Source of the DNA: Paenibacillus sp. W2I17
GTDB lineage: Bacteria > Bacillota > Bacilli > Paenibacillales > Paenibacillaceae
DNA: 64,000 bases
Direction: 5' to 3'
Assembly: GCF_030815985.1 (NCBI RefSeq)
Contig: NZ_JAUSXM010000001.1
Location: forward strand, 6,200,001-6,264,000
Shown here in pieces: positions 26,540 to 35,508 of this stretch; the stretch's first letter is position 1; each line of letters begins with the position of its first letter. A program made the translations under genes and the position numbers. Below the pieces are notes generated by a model that did not search any database, had not been told where the DNA came from, and saw nothing but the letters and a program-made list of their open reading frames with translations.

Positions 26540-27169
26540 ATGAAATCCAACGGAAAAATGGCTCAACTTACAGCAACGCCAAGAACGGAAAAGAAAGGTG
26601 CAGCACTGCGCCTGTTAAGACAAGGCGGACGAGTTCCCGCAGTCGTTTACGGCCCGGGACTTGAAGGTGCTTCAATACATGTAGATGAAAAAGAAATGCT
26701 GAAAGTGGCACGCACAGGCCGCTCCGAAATGTTTAACCTGAATGTGGAGGGCGGTAAAACGGTTCCGGTGCTGATCAAGGATCAGCAAGAGCGTAACGGA
26801 CGTTTGCTGCACGTAGACTTTTTGCAAATTTCCAAGAACAAACCGATCAGCGTAAGTGTATCGATCGACTTCCAGGGTACAGCGGCCGGCTCGAAAGCTG
26901 GCGGTGTATTCCAGACACAGGAGACACAGCTGGAAGTAGAAGGATTGCCTGCGGATCTGCCAACGTCCATTGAGGTGGATGTCAGCGGATTGGATATTGG
27001 TGATCGCTTGACTGCTGCGGATATCAAGCTGGATAAAGGTTTGACACTCATAACATCACCTGAGTCCATCATCGCTTCCGTCATGCCGCCACAAGCCGCT
27101 GAGGAAGAGCCAACGGCTTCTGCTGAGGAAGCTGAACCGGCAGCTGAAGAAAAAGCTACAGAAGAATAA
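26540..27169 (+). CDS. rplY: 50S ribosomal protein L25 / general stress protein Ctc
   Basis: A 209-residue long-form bL25 (TL5/Ctc type) that binds 5S rRNA in the large subunit. The N-terminal domain has the family pattern GAALRLLRQGGRVPAVVYG and the second beta-domain carries GLPADLPTSIEVDVS. The C-terminus is a Glu/Ala-rich tail, common in long-form members. GAAGGAGG lies 10 nt before the ATG. It is a monocistronic gene with its own terminator. Confidence 0.95.
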   Translation: MKSNGKMAQLTATPRTEKKGAALRLLRQGGRVPAVVYGPGLEGASIHVDEKEMLKVARTGRSEMFNLNVEGGKTVPVLIKDQQERNGRLLHVDFLQISKNKPISVSVSIDFQGTAAGSKAGGVFQTQETQLEVEGLPADLPTSIEVDVSGLDIGDRLTAADIKLDKGLTLITSPESIIASVMPPQAAEEEPTASAEEAEPAAEEKATEE

Positions 27170-27210
27170 GCGAAGCTCAGGGATCTCATCAGATCGCATG
27201 CTTAGCGGGA

Positions 27211-27237
27211 AGCCCAGTCCTAGTGACTGGGCTTTTT
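27211..27237 (+). terminator. Terminator after L25
   Basis: 9-bp perfect stem AGCCCAGTC with GACTGGGCT and T run. Confidence 0.92.
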
Positions 27238-27328
27238 ATATTTCCAAGACAAGAGATTTCGATGTTCGCATGAAAAATGAGAATGTACTACAATACATGT
27301 TAAAGGGTAAGAAAGTAGGTTTAATTCA

Positions 27329-27847
27329 ATGTTTGATCCAACGGTGTATGATAATCTGAAAGTCGGGTTTGAGAATTATCTCTATGATATGGATAACCTG
27401 GATGAACGTATTCAGATTACAGGGCGTAAAGATCGGCTGGAGATGGCAGTGATGTCCAGAGAGTTCACATTACAATTCTGTCTCAGGGATCGCCCGGAAG
27501 TAACAGGGGAAGTTGTATTAAGCAGTTCCCTTGAGGAGCTTGCAGCGGAGATCCTGGAGACGCCTGGTGCGAATCCGGGTTGCCGTTTGGAACTACGGTT
27601 TAGTATGGTTGTGAAGGAGCCTGAGAAGCAGTGCCCGGTTATTGGTCCGATATTACAGAAGAGCTGGCCTGAGCAGAGGGTGTGCCAGAACATCCGATAT
27701 ATCTTTGATGAACAGCCAATCATGTATAACGTCACGGCTCACGTTTATTTTGACCGCAGTGTGAATGAAGACCAGATGGGGGACATTCCTGAACTCTGTG
27801 AGCATATGGCAAATGTGATGGATCAATTATTACAGTTGCATAACTAG
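27329..27847 (+). CDS. Conserved hypothetical protein
   Basis: A 172-residue acidic soluble protein with no signal peptide or membrane segment and no family I recognise. It has two Cys (QFCLRDR and PGCRLELRF), then KQCPVIG and RVCQNIRYIF, and an acidic C-terminus. It is monocistronic, with an AAGGGTAAG-like weak ribosome-binding site and its own terminator at 27858-27896. Coding status is supported by length, codon use and flanking signals; function cannot be stated. Confidence 0.65.
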   Translation: MFDPTVYDNLKVGFENYLYDMDNLDERIQITGRKDRLEMAVMSREFTLQFCLRDRPEVTGEVVLSSSLEELAAEILETPGANPGCRLELRFSMVVKEPEKQCPVIGPILQKSWPEQRVCQNIRYIFDEQPIMYNVTAHVYFDRSVNEDQMGDIPELCEHMANVMDQLLQLHN

Positions 27848-27857
27848 TAATTCCGAG

Positions 27858-27896
27858 AAAAGCCTTGTCTCTTTGTAGAGATCAGGGCTTTTTTTG
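27858..27896 (+). terminator. Terminator after the hypothetical gene
   Basis: Stem AAGCC-TTGTCTC with GAGATCAGGGCTT (imperfect) followed by seven T. Confidence 0.8.
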
Positions 27897-28122
27897 TATT
27901 ATTTTTAGAAAATTGTATAGGCTTTCAGGCTTAGGTTTAAGGTCTTTTGGGTTAATGTTTTACGCAAGCAAGTAAGAGAATGTATATTAAAAGGGGGTAA
28001 AAGTGCAATTGGACTATACAAAAATGGTGAAATTGCGAAAATAAAATTGGGACTAAAGATTTAGTCCTGTACTAAAGGAACTAGTTTTCCTTGCCGATAA
28101 AATATCGAAGGGGAGAAACTAC

Positions 28123-29094
28123 ATGACAGAGAAATTAATTCGTCTGCTGCGTATACTTCAGGCTATACAAGCAAATCCTGGAATTTCGGCCAAGGAATTG
28201 GCGCTGAAATGCGGTACGACTGTACGCACGATTTATCGTGATCTCCGGATTTTGGATAGGGTCGCCCCGATTATGAATGAAGGATACGGCAAAGGTTACC
28301 GATTTATTGGTGAGTTTGCGATGTATCCATTAGATTTTACTGAACAGGAAGCAATGGTCTTCTCCTTGCTGCCGTCCGTAGTTGACACCTCCAAGTTACC
28401 TGCTGAGTTCGATTCAGCTTTTGACAAGGTCATGTCGGCTCATACCAAACTAAAATCAAGAAACAGTGACATTGTAGAGAATATTGCGGGAATTATTCGG
28501 ATGGGCACGCCTGCTTATCGTGAGGAAGGAAAAGACCCTAATTTGCTGATTCCCATTATCGAATCTATTCTAAGCCAGCAAACCATTCGTACTCAATATC
28601 ATACGCTGACAAGAAATGAGATCACAGTCCGGGATATCGATCCCTATTATCTCATTCCACGTGATCAACGTTTTTATTTGATCGGATACTGCCATTTGCT
28701 GCAAAAAGTTCGATTGTTTCGAATTAGCCGTTTTTTGGATGTGACACGAACAAATGCCGGTTTCGACAAGGGTGATTTCAACATAACACAGTACATGAAG
28801 AACACATGGTCTATTGACCGTGGCGACGAAAATATCCATTTCAAGGTAAGATTCTCTGAGAAAGTGGCCCCCTACATAAAAGAAGAAGAGATGTTTGTTC
28901 GCCCGCGAATGACGAATATGTCGGATGGGGGATTGTTATTTGAAGTGACACTGAATAGCAGCAGAGAATTTTTGAAATGGTTGTATCAATTTGGGCCCGA
29001 GGCAGAGGTACTTGAACCTCGTGAGTTTCGTAGAGAGATACGCAGGCAACTTGTCGAGTGGTTGGAACATTATGAAACCGATGTATCTTTGTGA
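28123..29094 (+). CDS. HTH-WYL transcriptional regulator (YafY type)
   Basis: A 323-residue regulator. The N-terminal winged helix (NPGISAKELALKCGTTVRTI, then YRDLRIL) is DeoR/HTH-11-like, and a WYL domain follows (YYLIPRDQRFYLIGYCHLL, with a WCX-like C-terminal extension). WYL domains bind small ligands or nucleic acids and often act as sensors in stress or defence loci. GAAGGGGAG precedes the ATG. The HIRAN-domain gene lies 42 bp downstream and is probably co-transcribed. Confidence 0.85.
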   Translation: MTEKLIRLLRILQAIQANPGISAKELALKCGTTVRTIYRDLRILDRVAPIMNEGYGKGYRFIGEFAMYPLDFTEQEAMVFSLLPSVVDTSKLPAEFDSAFDKVMSAHTKLKSRNSDIVENIAGIIRMGTPAYREEGKDPNLLIPIIESILSQQTIRTQYHTLTRNEITVRDIDPYYLIPRDQRFYLIGYCHLLQKVRLFRISRFLDVTRTNAGFDKGDFNITQYMKNTWSIDRGDENIHFKVRFSEKVAPYIKEEEMFVRPRMTNMSDGGLLFEVTLNSSREFLKWLYQFGPEAEVLEPREFRREIRRQLVEWLEHYETDVSL

Positions 29095-29136
29095 AAATTT
29101 TAATCATGGAGAAATACTGGAAAAGGAGCAGGTAAT

Positions 29137-29499
29137 ATGAGCACCAAATTATTCGCAGCTATGTATGGGATGGACCACTACCATGGAGTACAAGCTTTAC
29201 ATGTGGGGGATACGGTGTATCTCGTCAAAGATCCAGATAATCGTTTGGATCATCAAGCGATTAAGGTTGTTATTCCCCCGATTGGAGCCGTAGGTTATAT
29301 CGTTAATGATCCACTTGTCGTACCTCATGGATGTTGGACCGGGACCGCATTCTACGATGTATTTCATCAACTAACGTGTGCCAAAGTACGATTCATGATG
29401 AGAGACATGGTGATTATGGAGTTAATTGAGATGAGTCACATTCCTGTTCCGCAGATGGATTCTTTGATTAAGGGATGGCAATTTCGTGAAAAAGCTTGA
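29137..29499 (+). CDS. HIRAN-domain small protein
   Basis: A 120-residue protein whose centre follows the HIRAN pattern: hydrophobic GD start (ALHVGDTVYLVKDPDNRLDH), then QAIKVVIPPIGAVGYI. HIRAN modules bind 3' DNA ends or stalled forks in helicases; stand-alone bacterial HIRAN proteins have no firm role. AAAAGGAG precedes the start. It follows the WYL regulator closely, which suggests co-regulation. The fit to HIRAN is judged by eye and could be a more general beta-barrel. Confidence 0.65.
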   Translation: MSTKLFAAMYGMDHYHGVQALHVGDTVYLVKDPDNRLDHQAIKVVIPPIGAVGYIVNDPLVVPHGCWTGTAFYDVFHQLTCAKVRFMMRDMVIMELIEMSHIPVPQMDSLIKGWQFREKA

Positions 29500-29516
29500 T
29501 CATCCTAACAGAAGAA

Positions 29517-29538
29517 AGGCTCATTTACGGATGAGCCT
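29517..29538 (-). terminator. Terminator overlapping the glycosyltransferase stop
   Basis: 8-bp stem AGGCTCAT with ATGAGCCT. The minus-strand stop codon (29521-29523) is inside it, and a U-rich stretch follows on the minus strand. Confidence 0.65.
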
Positions 29539-30624
29539 GGTATAGGTCGCTTCCAGATGCATGGCTGTTCTTGCCCAACTGAAATGTGCCCTTGCGCTGT
29601 CTCGGCCAGCTTTCCCTAACATCTCGGCAAAAGTGGGATTGCTTGCAAGTTTGTACAGGTAAGAGGTGAAACGTTGGGGACGCTTATAAGCGGTGACAAG
29701 GTATCCATTGATACCTGATTCAATAATCTCACGAATACCTCCGTTATCCGAAGCAATGACGGGTAATCCTGAAGCCATCGCCTCAACATTAACCAGGCCA
29801 AACGCTTCATGTTCTTGAGACGGACAGACCAGACAATCGACTGCCCGATACAACTGATCGATATGCTCATGGTTTATCTGACCACGGAAGGAAACATGGA
29901 CTTTTTGTTTTTGGGCAAGTTCGCGAAGTTTACGCATGTAATACGGAGGTCCTTTGCCTGCAACAACCAGTTGAACAGGCATCTGTTGCTGAAGGAGGGC
30001 AGTCGCACGAATTAATACGTCTACACCTTTTCCAGGGATCAGCCTGCCGACATACAGAATAGAGAATGGTTTAGTTACTCCAAATTGTGTACGCAGATGA
30101 ATCTGTTCTTCGCTGGATTCAACAGGTCTGAAGCGGCTTAGATCTGCACCCAATGGAACAACACTCATCCGGTGTTTTACCAACGGAAATCTGCGGCCTA
30201 ACCTTTTTCGCAGGGAATGACTGTTGACGGCAATCCAATCAGCTTTTTTCATTAATGTGAGTTTGGAAGGCCCGGGCTGAGCAAACGTTAACGAGTGAAG
30301 ATAGAGTACAACGGGAGTACGTGGAAAAGCTCGTTTGATGGTAGCCATACTTCGTGGCCTGTTATCCACTTGAATGACATCGTAGGGTTGTTTGGATAAC
30401 AGACGTATAACTGCTTTGGTGTACATGACAGGACTCGATGCAGGGACACGTTGGATGGTGATCCCGTCGATCTGTTCTGTGGCGGGTAGACCTTGCATTT
30501 GACGACTTATAATGGTCACCTGATGGCGATGGGCTAGTTCACGAGCGATGCCCAGGATACAGATTTCCACGGAACCATTACCGGGCAAAGGCAATTTCTC
30601 GGGTGCAACCATAGCTATTTTCAT
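29521..30624 (-). CDS. Glycosyltransferase family 4 (YtcC/CotSA-like)
   Basis: A 367-residue GT-B enzyme. The N-terminal Rossmann domain starts MKIAMVAPEKLPLPGNGSVE, the linker carries ILYVGRLIPGKGVDVLI, and the nucleotide-sugar site has the E-x7-E motif in EHEAFGLVNVEAMASGLPVI. Close relatives in Bacillus are YtcC and the spore-coat protein CotSA. AAGGAGG precedes the ATG at 30624; the longer frame upstream has no ribosome-binding site. It is monocistronic, so the acceptor cannot be deduced; spore-surface or exopolysaccharide glycosylation is possible. Confidence 0.85.
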   Translation of the reverse strand: MKIAMVAPEKLPLPGNGSVEICILGIARELAHRHQVTIISRQMQGLPATEQIDGITIQRVPASSPVMYTKAVIRLLSKQPYDVIQVDNRPRSMATIKRAFPRTPVVLYLHSLTFAQPGPSKLTLMKKADWIAVNSHSLRKRLGRRFPLVKHRMSVVPLGADLSRFRPVESSEEQIHLRTQFGVTKPFSILYVGRLIPGKGVDVLIRATALLQQQMPVQLVVAGKGPPYYMRKLRELAQKQKVHVSFRGQINHEHIDQLYRAVDCLVCPSQEHEAFGLVNVEAMASGLPVIASDNGGIREIIESGINGYLVTAYKRPQRFTSYLYKLASNPTFAEMLGKAGRDSARAHFSWARTAMHLEATYTRLIRK

Positions 30625-30784
30625 GATCAGGCTCCTCCTTGTCCGACATCTGTAACAATCTTCGTCATATATCTTATGAGAAGTTAAAGGATTTGGCTCC
30701 TGCGAAATGATAGGTGAACCACCCATATAAGCGTGCAGGAATAATCTGCTGCATGGCATTAAGCGAGATATTCAGCTTTTGTGA

Positions 30785-30790
30785 TATACT
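30785..30790 (+). promoter_or_regulatory. Extended -10 promoter of the DUF3817 gene
   Basis: TGATATACT, i.e. TG-N-TATACT, 50 bp before the start; no good -35 is visible. Confidence 0.4.
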
Positions 30791-30839
30791 GTACGGGAAC
30801 AATTGAATTCGTTACATGTATAAAAGCAGGAGGAAAATA

Positions 30840-31139
30840 ATGTTACATTCTACGCTGGGGCGCTTTCGGCTGATGTTGTGGTTGCAGGGCATTTCGTACG
30901 TGTTGCTACTGTTTGTTGCTTTTCCGTTGAGAGACGCCGGTGTTATGCCGCAGGCTGTCACATGGTTTGGGAATCTGTACGGTTTTTTGTTTTTAATGTA
31001 TTTGTTATTTATGGTGACTATGTACACCTCACAGAAATGGCGTCTGCGCCGTCCAATTGCTCTGTTCTTTGTTTCTTTCATTCCACTGGGGAATATGATC
31101 TATGATGTTGTCGTATTCCGTAAGTTGTATCGTAAATAA
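30840..31139 (+). CDS. DUF3817 small integral membrane protein
   Basis: A 99-residue protein with three hydrophobic segments (LMLWLQGISYVLLLFVAFPL, GNLYGFLFLMYLLFMVTMY and IALFFVSFIPLGNMIYDVVV), matching the DUF3817/YdzA-like family of unknown function. The start at 30840 is set by GCAGGAGG; an upstream in-frame ATG at 30816 has no site. It lies just upstream of a manganese riboswitch and TerC gene but has a separate promoter. Confidence 0.75.
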   Translation: MLHSTLGRFRLMLWLQGISYVLLLFVAFPLRDAGVMPQAVTWFGNLYGFLFLMYLLFMVTMYTSQKWRLRRPIALFFVSFIPLGNMIYDVVVFRKLYRK

Positions 31140-31142
31140 AGC

Positions 31143-31172
31143 TTGACTTTATTTAACGTTATGAAATATGAT
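31143..31172 (+). promoter_or_regulatory. Promoter of the manganese riboswitch-terC unit
   Basis: TTGACT (31143-31148), 18-nt spacer, TATGAT (31167-31172). Confidence 0.6.
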
Positions 31173-31218
31173 GAGTACAGGTTAAACAACCCGTTCCAAC
31201 TAAAACTACATATTCCTG

Positions 31219-31343
31219 TTAAAGGGGAGTAGCTTTTACAGTAAAGTCGTCAATTCGGGATTATATCCCCGGCTTTATTGGCAGCAATTTTGTTGTTAGC
31301 GAGACCTTTACCAAGTTTTCATGCTCGGTAAAGGTCTCTTTTT
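31219..31343 (+). promoter_or_regulatory. yybP-ykoY manganese riboswitch with terminator
   Basis: The hallmark elements are present: AAAGGGGAGTAGC at the 5' side (from 31221), a central stem-loop of CGGGATTATATCCCCG type, a TTGTTGTTAGCGAGACC stretch and a closing AGACCTTT that pairs with AAAGGGG as P1. The P1 3' strand is also the left arm of a perfect 12-bp terminator (31301-31312 with 31327-31338, then TTTTT). Metal binding would therefore stabilise P1 and prevent termination, which fits a Mn-induced efflux gene downstream. Confidence 0.92.
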
Positions 31344-31351
31344 GTGGATAT

Positions 31352-31390
31352 AAAAGGACCTTACCAGTGATGGTAAAGGTCCTTTTTTTT
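31352..31390 (+). terminator. Second tandem terminator downstream of the riboswitch
   Basis: 14-bp stem with one bulge (AAAGGACCT-TACCA with TGGTAAAGGTCCTTT) and eight T. It reuses the GGTAAAGGTC motif of the first terminator and lies between the aptamer and terC, so read-through must pass both. Confidence 0.8.
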
Positions 31391-31423
31391 GTACATCATA
31401 AGAATATTAAGGAGGAGTCAATT

Positions 31424-32242
31424 TTGGATGTTTCATTATTATTAGAATATGGGTGGGTGCTTGCTGTCTTAGTGGTCCTTGAAGGATTACTCGCAGCAGA
31501 TAATGCATTGGTACTCGCAATCATGGTTAAACACTTGCCTGAAGATAAGCGCAAAAAAGCGTTGTTCTATGGTTTGATGGGTGCATTTGTTTTCCGTTTA
31601 GGTTCGTTGTTCCTGATCTCTTTCCTCGTCGATGTATGGCAGGTACAAGCGATCGGTGCCCTGTATCTCCTGTATATTTCGATTAACCACATCGTTAAAA
31701 AGATACTGGGTAGTCGCAACAAGACAGATGAAGCAGCTGATTCAACACCTAAGAAACCGAAAAAACAATCCGGTTTCTGGATGACCGTTTTCAAGGTCGA
31801 AGTAGCGGATATCGCATTTGCAGTTGATTCCATTCTGGCTGCTGTTGCTTTGGCCGTGGCGTTGCCACCAAGTGGATTGCCTGCGATTGGCGGACTAGAC
31901 GGTGGACAGTTTATCGTTATCTTCCTCGGTGGATTCATCGGGCTTGTGATCATGCGTTTTGCAGCCTCATACTTTGTAAAATTGCTTCATTCCCGTCCAG
32001 GACTTGAAGTTGCGGCCTTTGTCATCGTGGGTTGGGTAGGGGTTAAGCTGGCAGTTATTACACTCGCACACCCTTCATTGGGTGTTCTGGATGAGCATTT
32101 CCCGGAAAATAAAATTTGGAAATTCGGATTCTATATTGTACTGATCACCATTGCAGTATGTGGTTGGTTCCTGTCTTCCAAAGTTCCTGAAAAAGAAGAC
32201 GAAAATCCGGTTGAAGAGTTGGAAAAACAAGCAGGACTGTAA
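31424..32242 (+). CDS. TerC-family membrane protein (YkoY-like, probable Mn exporter)
   Basis: A 272-residue TerC protein with about seven membrane helices. Acidic residues sit within the first and middle helices (LEGLLAADNALVLAIMV and VEVADIAFAVDSILA), the family signature linked to metal transport. Bacillus YkoY and MeeF/MeeY relatives export Mn or metalate secreted enzymes. The start is taken as TTG at 31424, eight nt after AAGGAGG, since no in-frame ATG is properly placed. Control by the yybP-ykoY riboswitch directly upstream agrees with a role in manganese homeostasis. Confidence 0.9.
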   Translation: MDVSLLLEYGWVLAVLVVLEGLLAADNALVLAIMVKHLPEDKRKKALFYGLMGAFVFRLGSLFLISFLVDVWQVQAIGALYLLYISINHIVKKILGSRNKTDEAADSTPKKPKKQSGFWMTVFKVEVADIAFAVDSILAAVALAVALPPSGLPAIGGLDGGQFIVIFLGGFIGLVIMRFAASYFVKLLHSRPGLEVAAFVIVGWVGVKLAVITLAHPSLGVLDEHFPENKIWKFGFYIVLITIAVCGWFLSSKVPEKEDENPVEELEKQAGL

Positions 32243-32279
32243 TAATCATGTTACGCTAACAACATCATTATTATTTGGA

Positions 32280-32316
32280 AAACAGGAGATTGTCCTAGGA
32301 CAATCTCCTGTTTTTG
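32280..32316 (+). terminator. Terminator after terC
   Basis: Perfect 15-bp stem AACAGGAGATTGTCC with complement, 2-nt turn, then TTTTT. Confidence 0.95.
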
Positions 32317-32361
32317 TTTGCATATGAAAAATGTAACATGGTCCAATTTCCAAGAAAAGGG

Positions 32362-32391
32362 TTGACACATGAATTCTAGTCACCTTAATAT
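32362..32391 (+). promoter_or_regulatory. Promoter upstream of the small ORF and rtcB
   Basis: Consensus TTGACA (32362-32367), 18-nt spacer, TAATAT (32386-32391). Confidence 0.55.
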
Positions 32392-32424
32392 AAGACTAAC
32401 ATTAACGAAGGGAGGCCGAGAGAC

Positions 32425-32541
32425 ATGATGCTTGGTTATGATTTGATTCAAACAGGGCGCAACGTAGACACAATAGCATATCCGGCTCATCGTTTCATTG
32501 GCACTCATACGGTCGACATAGGGGATAGGCATATCGTTTAG
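32425..32541 (+). CDS. Putative 38-codon leader or small protein upstream of rtcB
   Basis: An ORF starting ATGATG with GAAGGGAGG nine nt upstream and a consensus promoter 34 bp before it. The predicted product begins MMLGYDLIQTGRNVDTIAYP and has no membrane segment or known motif. It ends at TAG 200 bp before rtcB. A terminator at 32641-32672 closes the unit, so the short transcript could act by itself or be the attenuated leader of rtcB. Confidence 0.5.
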   Translation: MMLGYDLIQTGRNVDTIAYPAHRFIGTHTVDIGDRHIV

Positions 32542-32640
32542 CGTTTTTATAATCGATATGCGTTCTTCGCTTATATTATAGCGATGGATGACAGACAGCA
32601 TGTTTATGCTGCTCTGTTCTCCGTTATTGTCATTCAGTAG

Positions 32641-32672
32641 AAGTCATGGGCGATTAGCCTATGACTTTTTTT
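32641..32672 (+). terminator. Terminator between the small ORF and rtcB
   Basis: 10-bp stem with one mismatch (AGTCATGGGC with GCCTATGACT) followed by TTTTTTT. No separate consensus promoter is obvious in the remaining 69 bp before rtcB, which suggests partial read-through. A further hairpin (AGCAT GTTT ATGCT) lies upstream near 32600. Confidence 0.8.
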
Positions 32673-32740
32673 AGTTTTATTTTACAGAAGAATCAGCAAA
32701 CCGAATTTGCTGAACGTACAGGAAGGAATAATACACTTTT

Positions 32741-34204
32741 ATGAATACAGAATTTAATTTATTTACTAATCCAAATGAAATCGCAGGTGGCTACCGGCAT
32801 GAAGTAAAATTGCCTGCAGGCGACCTAACCGTATATGCGGCGCAACAGCTCTTCTCCTCGCTCGATTACAAGGTATTCGAGATGGCAAACAATAATCTGC
32901 AGATTCCGGGAATCTCTTATATGAGTTACACTCCAGACGTACACGTCGGTGTAGGTACATGCATTGGAACGACAGCCGTGTGGGATGCGCAGAGCGGATA
33001 CGTTTCTCCCTCCATCGTGGGCAGTGACATTGGCTGTGGCATGCGAGTGCATATGACAAACTTGCACAAGGACGAATTGAAAGACATCAAGCTCCGTCGC
33101 AAACTCGTTAAGGCCATTGAGAAAGTATTGCCGATGGAGGCGAACCAGCGAGGTCATTACTCGGATATAAGACTGGAGCATATTGTTCGTAAAGGACTGC
33201 ATGGTTTACCCAAAAAGTATATTCCGGACAGCTATACACCGAAAAAATCAACCGCGTTGACACATGTGGAAAGCAGTAAGTTCAGTTACGATGAAGACGT
33301 GTTAAACCACGTTCCTGATATGACATGGCATCGTTCGCATCGTCAGCTCGGAACACTGGGTGGGGGAAATCATTTTGCCGAGATCCAGGCGATTGAGATC
33401 GCTGAAGAGAATCGTGAAATCGCTGAAGCTTGGGGATTGTATGATGGACAGGTCGTGGTCATGATTCATTCCGGCTCTCGTACATGGGGTGGTTATGTAA
33501 GTCAGACGAGTTCGTCAGCGATTGCCAAAGTTATGCAGCGGCTTAACCTGGGTACATCCGATCCCAGACTGGTATTTGCTCCACTTGAGCATGCGGAAGG
33601 TCGTCATTATGTGAATATGATGTATTCTGCGTTGAATTACGCTGTTGTCAATCGGCACCTGATTGCGTATGCTATTCGCGAAGCATTCCGGGATGTGTTT
33701 GGCTCCAAATGTGAATTTCGTACGTTATACGATCTGATGCACAACTATGCCTGGGAGGAATCTCACGCAGATCAAGGTTCCGTTTTTGTACATCGCAAAG
33801 GGGCGACACGTGCGTTGCCAGCAGGTCACCCGGACAATCCAAAGCCTTATCTGGCAACTGGACATCCGGCGCTTATTCCCGGTTCCATGGGAACTGCTTC
33901 ATATATCATGGTAGGTCAGCCGCAGGGTGCTGATAATTATTATTCAATATGTCACGGTGCGGGTCGCATCCGTTCACGGACGGCAACAAAACGATTGATT
34001 AGCGTGGAAGATTTTGCTACGGCACTGGGTGTGGGTACAGAAGATGAGATTGTGGTAAATCAACGCTCACTTGAATCCATTATTGATGAATCACCTCAGG
34101 CTTATAAAAATGTAGATGAAATTATAGACAGTGTTACCGGCGCAGGCCTGGCTCAAGTTGTAGCCAAATGCAAACCGCTTGTAGCGGTAAAGGGAGCGAA
34201 ATAA
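32741..34204 (+). CDS. rtcB: RNA-splicing ligase RtcB
   Basis: A 487-residue GTP- and Mn-dependent ligase that joins 2',3'-cyclic phosphate (or 3'-phosphate) RNA to 5'-OH ends, repairing cleaved tRNA or rRNA. Family motifs are visible: [12 protein letters not shown] near residue 66, GSDIGCGMR (metal-binding Asp and Cys), [13 protein letters not shown], and HGAGRIRSR with the guanylylated His405. An AGGAAGG site precedes the ATG. The stop codon overlaps the next gene's ATG (TAATG), coupling it to an AAA+ ATPase. The leader holds a small ORF unit and terminator. Confidence 0.95.
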   Translation: MNTEFNLFTNPNEIAGGYRHEVKLPAGDLTVYAAQQLFSSLDYKVFEMANNNLQIPGISYMSYTPDVHVGVGTCIGTTAVWDAQSGYVSPSIVGSDIGCGMRVHMTNLHKDELKDIKLRRKLVKAIEKVLPMEANQRGHYSDIRLEHIVRKGLHGLPKKYIPDSYTPKKSTALTHVESSKFSYDEDVLNHVPDMTWHRSHRQLGTLGGGNHFAEIQAIEIAEENREIAEAWGLYDGQVVVMIHSGSRTWGGYVSQTSSSAIAKVMQRLNLGTSDPRLVFAPLEHAEGRHYVNMMYSALNYAVVNRHLIAYAIREAFRDVFGSKCEFRTLYDLMHNYAWEESHADQGSVFVHRKGATRALPAGHPDNPKPYLATGHPALIPGSMGTASYIMVGQPQGADNYYSICHGAGRIRSRTATKRLISVEDFATALGVGTEDEIVVNQRSLESIIDESPQAYKNVDEIIDSVTGAGLAQVVAKCKPLVAVKGAK

Positions 34205-35508
34205 TGACAATAAACGAAAAACAAACAGATCCAACCCAGGCGATCTATACCTATGACGAACAACATGATACCCGAATTCGAGTGGAAGGGTACGCCATCT
34301 ATTCAAGGCTGATTCGTGGAATCAGTGAGGCGCTTCTTCAGCGCTATGGAGTTGAGTACAAGCTTTATGCCAGTTCTGACCCGAACAATGAATACTGGGA
34401 GTTACTCCGGGAAGACTTGCAAAATGGCAGTGACGAAGTGGAATTGGTAGCCCGTATATTCGAAGATCTGGAGCTTCAGACCTTGCATTACGACGATGAT
34501 GGAGATATACCCACTTATGGTGTGCATTACTCCATTCGCAATAACGTATTCGCTTATCCGAAATGGGGCGTAGCACTTGTGAGGGTTCCATTTTTCCGAG
34601 ATAACGGGATCTACAGTGAAGACTTTGTCTTTGCCATCGGTGATGAGGAGATGAAGCAATTTCTGGGAAGTGTCCGGGAACGGGAACGTCAGCAAAATAT
34701 GAAAAAAGTAACGGTCTACACCGATGCCCGGAATGGCAGCGATCGTCATGTTGAATCCATCACTCGCTCCGTGGGAAGAGAGGATGTTGTTCTTTCGGCA
34801 CAGATCAAGCAGGATATTTTCCGCTCGCTGGATCAGTTCTTCGAAGCAGATCGTTCCTTTTACAGAGATTATGATATCCCGTATAAACGGGGAATTCTAT
34901 TGTATGGACACCCCGGAAACGGCAAGACCACATTGGTAAAATCCATTGCGGGAAGTATCCCGGGCCCGGCCGCGTATTGGCAGATTACGGAGTATACCAA
35001 CAGTGAATCGGTGCGTGAAGTGTTCGAGGCTGCCAAGCGGTTGGCACCGATGGTACTGATCATTGAGGACATCGATTCGATGCCGGATGAAGTCCGTTCC
35101 TTTTTCCTGAATACACTGGATGGAGCTACGTCAAAAGAAGGCATTTTCCTGATCGGGACAACGAATTATCCGGAGAAAATAGATCCTGGCCTCATGAACC
35201 GTGCTGGACGGTTCGACCGGGCTTATGAAATCCCTTTGCCAGATGAAGAGCTTCGCCTGCAATATTTGCGGCAACGAGGCTTCACCATATTCGCGGGTGA
35301 AGAAGGCACGGTAGAGGCAGCTCGCCTGACTGACACCTTCTCTCTTGCGCAGCTGGGTGAGTTGTATGTCAGCGCTGCGCTGGAATGGCATCAGAATGGA
35401 CAGACAGACATTGTGAAAGTCATTCAGTCGATGCGTGGCGAGCTGGACAAGAGCCATAAACATACTTGGCTGGCGCAGCCAGGTAAGGGCCGTGCAGGCT
35501 TTTATTGA
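34204..35508 (+). CDS. AAA+ ATPase translationally coupled to rtcB
   Basis: A 434-residue protein with a roughly 180-residue N-terminal domain of no recognised family and a single AAA+ module: Walker [10 protein letters not shown] (Lys241), Walker [11 protein letters not shown] (Glu288-Asp289), sensor region [12 protein letters not shown] and the arginine-finger segment [15 protein letters not shown]. The module resembles FtsH/BCS1-type ATPases, but no protease domain or membrane segment is present. The 1-nt overlap with rtcB strongly suggests a shared task, such as remodelling RtcB or its RNA-protein substrates. That role is inference; known RtcB partners (archease, RtcR) are different proteins. 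Confidence 0.8.
   Translation: MTINEKQTDPTQAIYTYDEQHDTRIRVEGYAIYSRLIRGISEALLQRYGVEYKLYASSDPNNEYWELLREDLQNGSDEVELVARIFEDLELQTLHYDDDGDIPTYGVHYSIRNNVFAYPKWGVALVRVPFFRDNGIYSEDFVFAIGDEEMKQFLGSVRERERQQNMKKVTVYTDARNGSDRHVESITRSVGREDVVLSAQIKQDIFRSLDQFFEADRSFYRDYDIPYKRGILLYGHPGNGKTTLVKSIAGSIPGPAAYWQITEYTNSESVREVFEAAKRLAPMVLIIEDIDSMPDEVRSFFLNTLDGATSKEGIFLIGTTNYPEKIDPGLMNRAGRFDRAYEIPLPDEELRLQYLRQRGFTIFAGEEGTVEAARLTDTFSLAQLGELYVSAALEWHQNGQTDIVKVIQSMRGELDKSHKHTWLAQPGKGRAGFY

Noticed and set aside
32425..32680. A tRNA or tRNA-like sequence before rtcB
   Set aside because: No cloverleaf, T-loop GTTCRA or acceptor pairing could be built.
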